Shown here: positions 58,277-64,000 of the stretch, piece by piece
How positions within the stretch are numbered: the first letter of the stretch is position 1
How the letters are laid out: each line of letters opens with the position of its first letter
Origin: Cryptomeria japonica
Taxonomy: Eukaryota; Streptophyta; Pinopsida; Cupressales; Cupressaceae
Assembly: GCF_030272615.1 (NCBI RefSeq)
Contig: NC_081408.1
Coordinates: forward strand, 399,931,889 to 399,995,888
Length of the DNA stretch: 64,000 nucleotides
Direction of reading: 5' to 3'
Program-made: the position numbers and the translations under genes
The notes under the pieces: generated by a model
Database searches by the model: none
What the model was told of the DNA's origin: nothing
Seen by the model: the letters and a program-made list of their open reading frames with translations, nothing else

Positions 58277-61200
58277 ATGGCATCCACCTCTGCAATTGAA
58301 TACATAGCGAACCCTACTGTTGTGGAAGTAATTAAAAGACCTAGGCCCGTATTTCAGTTGGTCCCCGAAATAGCAAAGAAGGATGATACCTTAGGTGCAT
58401 TTTCTCAAATCCCTAAAGGTGTTGTATATGCTGAAGACCCTAGAATGTATATTCACTACAATATTGAAGAGTTAGGAGATGAGGAAATCAAAACCATGTA
58501 TAAAACCGAGATATGTGATGATACTGGCAATGTCAAAGCTGAACACAAAATCATTGAAACCCTAGGATTCATAGAAATCCTTAGCATTCCTGAATTTCCT
58601 AAGGATGTGATTAGGATAGTGTTAAGCAGAGTTCCCGAAGAATTTTTCTGGTTAGATGCAATTCATAAGATCACCAAGCAAGCAGTAAAGGCTGTCATAG
58701 GGTTACCGGCCACCGGTAAAAGACCAGAAAAAAACAAGAAAGTTTCAAATGATTTAGTCATAGACCTAACAGGTGCAACATTTGATAAAAGATCTTTAAG
58801 GGTTAATGATGTAAAGGATACAAATGTAAGATTCATAAGCATGATAATAGGTTACAAAGCCACTCATGCCAATAGACTTAACTCAGTTTCAAGTTTATGC
58901 ATTAAGAGTGCTTATGACATGATAACAGACAATGCAAAAATTGACATCTGTGAATGGTTAAAGGATGAACTGATAGAAAACCTTGGAAAGATAAAGAAGG
59001 ATAAGAAAGGAACCTTCAGATTTGGAAATCTGTTAGTGTGTCTAATGCTTCATATAACAAAACAAGTTCCCGGTATAGGATATAAAGAACTTGGATATGA
59101 CATACTGGTAGGAAAGCAACTGACAGAACTGTTCAAAACCATGGGTGAGAATAAGGAAAACAACATTCATGACTTTTTCCAAGCACTAAAGACAAAAATG
59201 AAGAAAAGGACAAGGTTATCTCAGGAAATTGTAGATAAATACAAAGATGATATATGCTTTGTTATCAAAAAGGATGAAATATGGATGGAAGCAGTCATCC
59301 CAAGGACAATCTGGGTAACATAAATGGGCTATGAGACAGATGACCACATAGTTGAAACTTATGCCAAAGCACTTCTGGAAGCCTTTAATGAACCTAAGGA
59401 GGAAGCATTTGGTAGTGCTGAAACAATAGAAAAACAAATACAATCCAAGAAAAGAGTGAAGAAGGTAGAGGCATTTGTGAGAAAAGGATCCAGACAAGCA
59501 AAAGCCATTAAGGAAGATGTACTAAAGAAAACTGGCATAACTGAAGATGAGTTGGCAGCCCCACAACTTGAAGCTCATCTATCACCAGTAGGTACTTCTT
59601 CAGAAGGAGACATGCCAGCAACCTTTAAAAGAGTTGTTAGGAAAAGAGATCCCTCACCGGCAACCACTCCTTCACCTAGAAGGACAAGGGAGAAGCAACA
59701 AGCTGTGAGATCTTCGGTCAGAAAGGTCACACCTAAAAAGAAGCTTACTCCTAAGAAAAAGTAAAAGGCAAAAACTAACTTGGCACCTCTAGACATTTTG
59801 CTAAATGAGATCACAGAGGAAGGAAAACTGAAGAACATAGGGAAAATTTATGACACCCTATCGACTGATGAGAAAGGGCAAGTTGAGGAAAGTGTAATAT
59901 TACACATGGACATGTTCAAAAAGTTTTTGATGGAAGTCATAAATGAAATTCCTGATGACTTATACAAAATACTTGAGGCCAGAAGGCAAGGAGTAATTGA
60001 ATTGGACAAGAAAATAAAAATAGAAAAACTACTTGCTGTATATCCGGTAAACTCCCCAAAAGAAATTGATGATCTGATAGCTCAGGCTAACCAGACAGTT
60101 TTTTCCACTGCACACCGACATATTTCACTGATGGCAGGTAGAGTTACAGAAGTTTCAGAGGAAACAGAAGATGGTTGGGACATATTTTTGGTTGAAAAAG
60201 AGAAACAAGAAGAATATAGGAATCCCAAGCCTATTAAGGTATATCAGAAGGATAAGGACAAAGGGAAAGGCAAAATTGGTGGACCTCCAAGCATAAAGGT
60301 TAAAGATAACCTACCTCCACCTGTAAAAATTACAATCCCTGAAAACTAACCGGCAACTGAAAGCATGGATGCAGAGGATAGCAATACAAATCCTGAAGTC
60401 CTATACATTGTAAATGTTGATACCCAAAAGATCAACATAATAGTTGATAAAGACATAAGTGAAAAATTAGATATGGCTAAAGAGCCTCCGGTAACAGGAG
60501 ATACAGAGCAACCGACAGAGGATACAGGGAAAAAGATGGAATCTGAGGCACAAACAGAGAAACTGATAGAGCTAAAGGCTCCGGAACAGATGCCATCGGT
60601 AAGCAATGAAGCAGGAAAACTAGTGCTAAAGGAAATGCAGACACAAACTGACCTACCAGAGGTTAATACAAGCATGGTCACTTCCACCAGTACTCAGTTT
60701 GTTGGGTCATCATCAAAGTCAACAAATGTGACTGAGGTATTACTTGAATCCATCAAGAAAATAACTGACTATAGTTCACAAGCTTACAAAGCAATAGATG
60801 ATTCAATACCAATTTTGAAGATAATTGCTCCTGATTGTAATATAGATAATAAAGATTCTTTAGGACAGTTGGATACATTATGTAAATACATTTCTGGAAA
60901 TATTGAGAAAATAAAAGAAGAATCTATAAAGGACATTTTAGAAAAGGAGAAACATAAATTCTTTGAGGAGGAAATAAAGAAGTGTAACAAAAACTTTGAC
61001 ACACTTCTACTGGAACTGTGTAGTTTGTTAAAAGAGTATAAAAACATGTATAAAGACACATGCAAAACAAACTTCCTGACTGTAGATATTGACAAGAAAA
61101 TAAGCAAGACACATGAAGAGATAAACAAGCTTGCAGACAATTTTGTCAACTCTCTAGATTCACTATCTGTTTTTGAAGATAAGTTAGCAAATTTTGAGGC

Positions 61201-61483
61201 AAAATTACTTAAACAAGAAAGAGAGAGAGAGACAATAATAAACAAGGCAAAACACTTGAGATCTAAACTGAGTCCAAGATTGGACTATCTAGCATCTCTG
61301 CGGAAGGAAATCTCAGAGGCATTAACACCAGGAAGTAAAACATTGGTAGAACAATTGCAGCATCTCACCGGTACTGTGAAGAGGACTAAAACAACAATAA
61401 AAGATAGCAAAAAGTTTATGGATAGTATAAACTTAATTTTGGGTGATCTTTTTCAGATAATAACTACCCAACTACAAGGTTGA
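58277..61483 (+). pseudogene. ORF2: ~1068-residue protein of unknown function (three in-frame TAA)
   Basis: One frame runs from ATG 58277 to TGA 61483 with TAA at 59321, 59762 and 60347 (codons 349, 496, 691) and no frameshift. Residues 1-348 look globular: EYIANPTVVEVIKRPRPVFQ, FWLDAIHKITKQAVKAVIGL, VRFISMIIGYKATHANRLNS, FRFGNLLVCLMLHITKQVPG. Residues ~450-495 are basic and Ser/Pro-rich with PKKKLTPKKK, like a nuclear or nucleic-acid-binding tail. Residues ~880-1010 are a strong coiled coil. No polymerase, protease, integrase or transposase signature is seen. It lies between ORF1 and the polypurine tract. It may be a captured host gene or an accessory ORF of this element family. Some plant transposon-associated proteins have a similar N-terminal style, but I cannot place the family. 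Confidence 0.7.
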
Positions 61484-61698
61484 GGATATGGACCGGTACA
61501 ACTACAAACTCTACTAACATCTTGACAACCTTTGTCATTGATGCCAAAGGGGGAGTAGTAGGATGAGAAAGTTCAAAGATAGGAATCATATGCTCAGGGG
61601 GAGCCCTTCATATTTTTGGTAAAATTTTTGGTCTACACATTTTGGACACTTTTTTGAAATTTCTCATGAGTGTTGCCATCAATGCCAAAGGGGGAGAT
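61484..61698 (+). other. 3' region with doubled polypurine signal
   Basis: CATTGATGCCAAAGGGGGAG ends near 61554, and CATCAATGCCAAAGGGGGAG leads into the LTR (tract 61687-61698). The second is the working polypurine tract by position; the first is a near-copy ~140 bp upstream. Confidence 0.75.
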
Positions 61699-62512
61699 TG
61701 TTGGCATATGGACACTCCAATGAGACATTGTGTGTGATTGAAGGTTTTGTCATTGATGGCAACCTTGCAATCCTATGGCACCGACAAGACATCATACCGA
61801 CAAAGTATTATTCAAGAAAGATAGTGCACCGACATCAACAAGATCACTCTACACCGGCACTGGCACCGGTACAGAAGAAAAGATGTATACCAGCACAGAG
61901 GCCGATAGGATTTTTGATATATAATATTTTGATTATTATTGTAAGCCGACTTGGCAAATTGTAAAATGACTCTTGTATATAAAAGAGATCATTGTAGACA
62001 TTTGTGAGTGTAAGGAAGTGAACAAAAAGAAAATTATTAGGCAGACCTAATGTGCGAATTATAGGCCAAGGGTATATGTAAAGAACAGAGTTAGAACTGG
62101 TACTGAATCTGGCATTGGAGATGCTATTGTAAAGTAGCACAGATCATTGGATTAGTACAATCCTCATTGTAAGTCAGTGTGACTTCTCATTGAGTAGTGA
62201 GCTCTCGGCAATTGGCCTTCTTGCATGTGCAGGCCCCTATTGTAAGTAATATTCTCTTATTGGCCAGTAAGTGAATATTGTGGGTCACAAATCCCACCAA
62301 GGTTTTTCCCACACCAGGTTTCCTCATTAAAACATCTTGTGTTATGGTGTTCTTTTCATGTGGATGTTTTTGTTTTTGTTTATTACATTAATTCTTGCAT
62401 ACCGGTATACTACTACTTTATGTTTTGCATGTTTTAACTTAAGAAAATTTGAATACTAGTTAGATACTGATTCACCCCCCCCCCCCTCTTAGTATCTATG
62501 GGAACCCTAACA
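61699..62512 (+). mobile_element. 3' LTR of the non-autonomous element (814 bp)
   Basis: Same start and end as the 5' LTR. TATATAAA at 61976-61983. The terminal hairpin has arms extended to ten pairs (62461-62470 with 62489-62498), one of them G-U. Confidence 0.9.
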
Positions 62513-62517
62513 TTATT
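62513..62517 (+). other. target site duplication (right), TTATT
   Basis: Exact copy of 55931-55935. Confidence 0.85.
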
Positions 62518-63544
62518 CATATTACGTGTTTTCTGTGTTTTCATCCCTGAAACTAAAACTGGACTACCAAAACTGGAAAAAACAAGAAACAACTCAGTGA
62601 TCAAAAACTCTATCCGTGTCTAAAATAGTCTATCCTAGTCGAAAATCTATCCAAAACTGGTCTATCCTAGTCGAAACTCTGTCCAAAACTGGTCTATCCT
62701 ATTCGAAATTTTGTCTGTGTCACAAAACTAGTATACCTTAGCTGTCAAAAACTTAGCCCATCTCAAATCTGGTCATACTCAATCATTGAAAACCCAAAAT
62801 TTTGCCTTTGTCCAGAAAACAGTCATACAAATCTTCTTATTCGTCATCCTGGTTCATATTATGTGTCGTACGATATTCCATCAGTCCTAATAGTTTTTCG
62901 TTTGAGCCTTCATCATGTGTCATACGAGCTATTATTGTTTTTCATTCGATTCTGAGAATTGTCATTTTACCTTACATCCTGTGTCGTACGATAAACTTTT
63001 GCACTGATCAGTCTTGTCATTCCAGACATACCCATTTGTCATACGGTACTAGGCAAAAACTCGTACAAAATACTATTGTTATTTTCCTGAAGCTAGCATA
63101 CTGTTGTCTGGTCTTGTAAAACCTGTCGTACGGATCTCTGATTTTGTCAGTCTAGAATAGTCAAACTTTCCTAAAACAGTCTACAGCGAGCATAATACTA
63201 GTTATCATCATCCTGAGCATAAATAGGTCAAGACAGTGTACCTCTGCCATTTATGTTGCACGATTTGGTCGATCATATTTCAGCTAGTTCAATCAACTAC
63301 TTATCAAACCTAAGTCACTTAGATAACGTCTTATACAGGATAGATCGTTCCTGAAACCAAACAGAGTCTTAGTCACTTCTCTCAAATCAACTTCGATAAA
63401 CATCTTATACAGGATATATCATTCCTGAAACCAGAATAAATCTTAGTTGCTTCTCTCAAACAATACGTTAACCGAAAAACTAGCTCTGAATTTGATCTTG
63501 ACTTCTGCATCACAAATAGCTTTAGGTCACACCAATCAATAAAA
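62518..63544 (+). other. Gypsy leader, second part, with CGTACG motifs and repeats
   Basis: Non-coding leader continuing after the nested element. It has six or seven TCGTACGAT-type words at 62821-63133, an AAACTGGTCTATCCTAGTCG-type word repeated around 62620-62710, and a TCTTATACAGGATA word doubled near 63330 and 63403. Confidence 0.55.
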
Positions 63545-64000
63545 ATGCCTATTCAAACCAGGATTTCTCATAAGAAATATGCCAAAGGAAAAGGGCAACC
63601 CTTTTCATATAAAGATAATCCATTTTACAAAGAGAATCCTCTGACTAATAAACCTTCATCATCAGAGATACCACTTTATGATGAACCTTTATCTCCTACT
63701 ATATCTAGAATAGAACAAAATAATGAAGACAACCTCAATATTCATGATACCAACAATGATTCCTCATCAAGTGAATCTGAAGACTCCGAACCTCTAGAAA
63801 AAGATATTCATAGATGTCAAAAGGATAAATATTTCCGAAAAATGATGAAGGTTATCATGGCTAGAGAAAAAGAAGACTATTTTCTAGAGCTAGCAAAACA
63901 AGGCGCCAAACTTCCTACTCGATATGATATTTAGACTCTCATTACTAAAAAGGAAGAATCACCTATAATAATGGTACACAGACAATTACAAGCCTTGCAG
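63545..64000 (+). pseudogene. gag: Gypsy gag, N-terminal part (runs off the window)
   Basis: ATG at 63545 opens MPIQTRISHKKYAKGKGQPF, followed by an acidic Ser-rich linker (SSSSESEDSEPLEKD) and a helical basic block. A TAG at 63932-63934 interrupts the frame, which then continues open to the window end. Position after the leader identifies it as gag; the capsid domain would lie further right. Confidence 0.6.

Larger units (their letters stand above)
55936..62512 (+). mobile_element. complete non-autonomous LTR retrotransposon with unknown ORFs
   Basis: Ends are exact: LTRs 55936-56745 and 61699-62512, TG...CA termini, primer site, polypurine tract and a perfect 5-bp duplication (TTATT). The 4.95-kb interior has no protease, integrase, reverse transcriptase or RNase H. 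It encodes ORF1 (coiled coil plus four zinc knuckles) and ORF2 (about 1068 residues, unknown). LTR blocks match those of the Copia elements here, so a Copia helper is likely. By eye the LTRs are about 95% alike, so this is the youngest insertion in the window. Confidence 0.9.
53642..64000 (+). mobile_element. Ty3/Gypsy element (5' part), host of a nested element
   Basis: LTR 53642-54778, primer site 54783-54800, a long leader (54801-55935 and 62513-63544, split by the nested element) and the start of gag at 63545. The LTR matches that at 2113-3018. The 5 bp before it (TATTC, 53637-53641) are the candidate target duplication. The rest lies beyond the window. Confidence 0.85.

Noticed and set aside
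59216-61245. Minus-strand open frames opposite ORF2 (for example 59216-59497, 60346-60687, 60784-61245)
   Set aside because: They are antisense shadows of the ORF2 frame, rich in Ser/Leu/Phe as expected for the complement of Lys/Glu-rich coding sequence.

Overview
This is plant nuclear DNA, AT-rich and packed with decayed transposable elements. I see no intact host gene, no rRNA or tRNA gene, and nothing prokaryotic. Long Ty1/Copia and Ty3/Gypsy LTR retrotransposons nested in one another, heavy C-to-T style decay (Gln, Trp and Arg codons turned into stops) and a hAT transposase of the ZNF862-like type fit a very large seed-plant genome. A gymnosperm is my inference; the species is not determined.

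Layout. 1-3018: 3' end of a Ty3/Gypsy element (tandem repeats, polypurine tract, LTR). 3073-3837: broken minus-strand ORF of unknown family. 5864-7939: a miniature non-coding LTR element (two ~925 bp LTRs around 225 bp). 9190-16147: Copia element 1, with both LTRs, apparently inserted into the LTR of a chromovirus-like Gypsy element. 16148-23074: that Gypsy element, interrupted at 20470-22096 by an unidentified 1.6 kb insertion. 23092-26.7 kb: hAT transposon with a single-frame transposase carrying eight stops. 27587-32958 (minus): a large decayed gene with G-patch and coiled-coil segments. 33.3-38.2 kb: tandem arrays around a convergent pair of diverged paralogous ORFs (35322 plus, 37195 minus). 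38242-38261: a 20-bp G run. 38262-42773: Tat-type Gypsy relic with gag-protease and a G-patch but no polymerase. 43097-49159: Copia element 2. 50473-53641: 5' half of Copia element 3.

53642 to the window end is a three-layer nest: Copia 3 is cut in its integrase by a Gypsy element (LTR 53642-54778, gag starting at 63545). The Gypsy leader is in turn cut by a complete non-autonomous LTR element (55936-62512) with a perfect 5-bp target duplication. This youngest element is the most interesting object. It has Copia-like LTRs, an initiator-Met-type primer site and a polypurine tract, but no protease, integrase or reverse transcriptase. It instead carries a coiled-coil/zinc-knuckle ORF1 and a ~1068-residue ORF2 of unknown function, with its own TATA-like box upstream.

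How the parts relate: the three Copia elements and the non-autonomous element share LTR blocks, the same primer-site type, a doubled polypurine signal and a C-rich hairpin near the 3' end of each LTR. The hairpin stem changes sequence but keeps pairing. This suggests that the non-autonomous element was moved by Copia-family enzymes. All coordinates and translations were read by eye; no alignment or database search was run.
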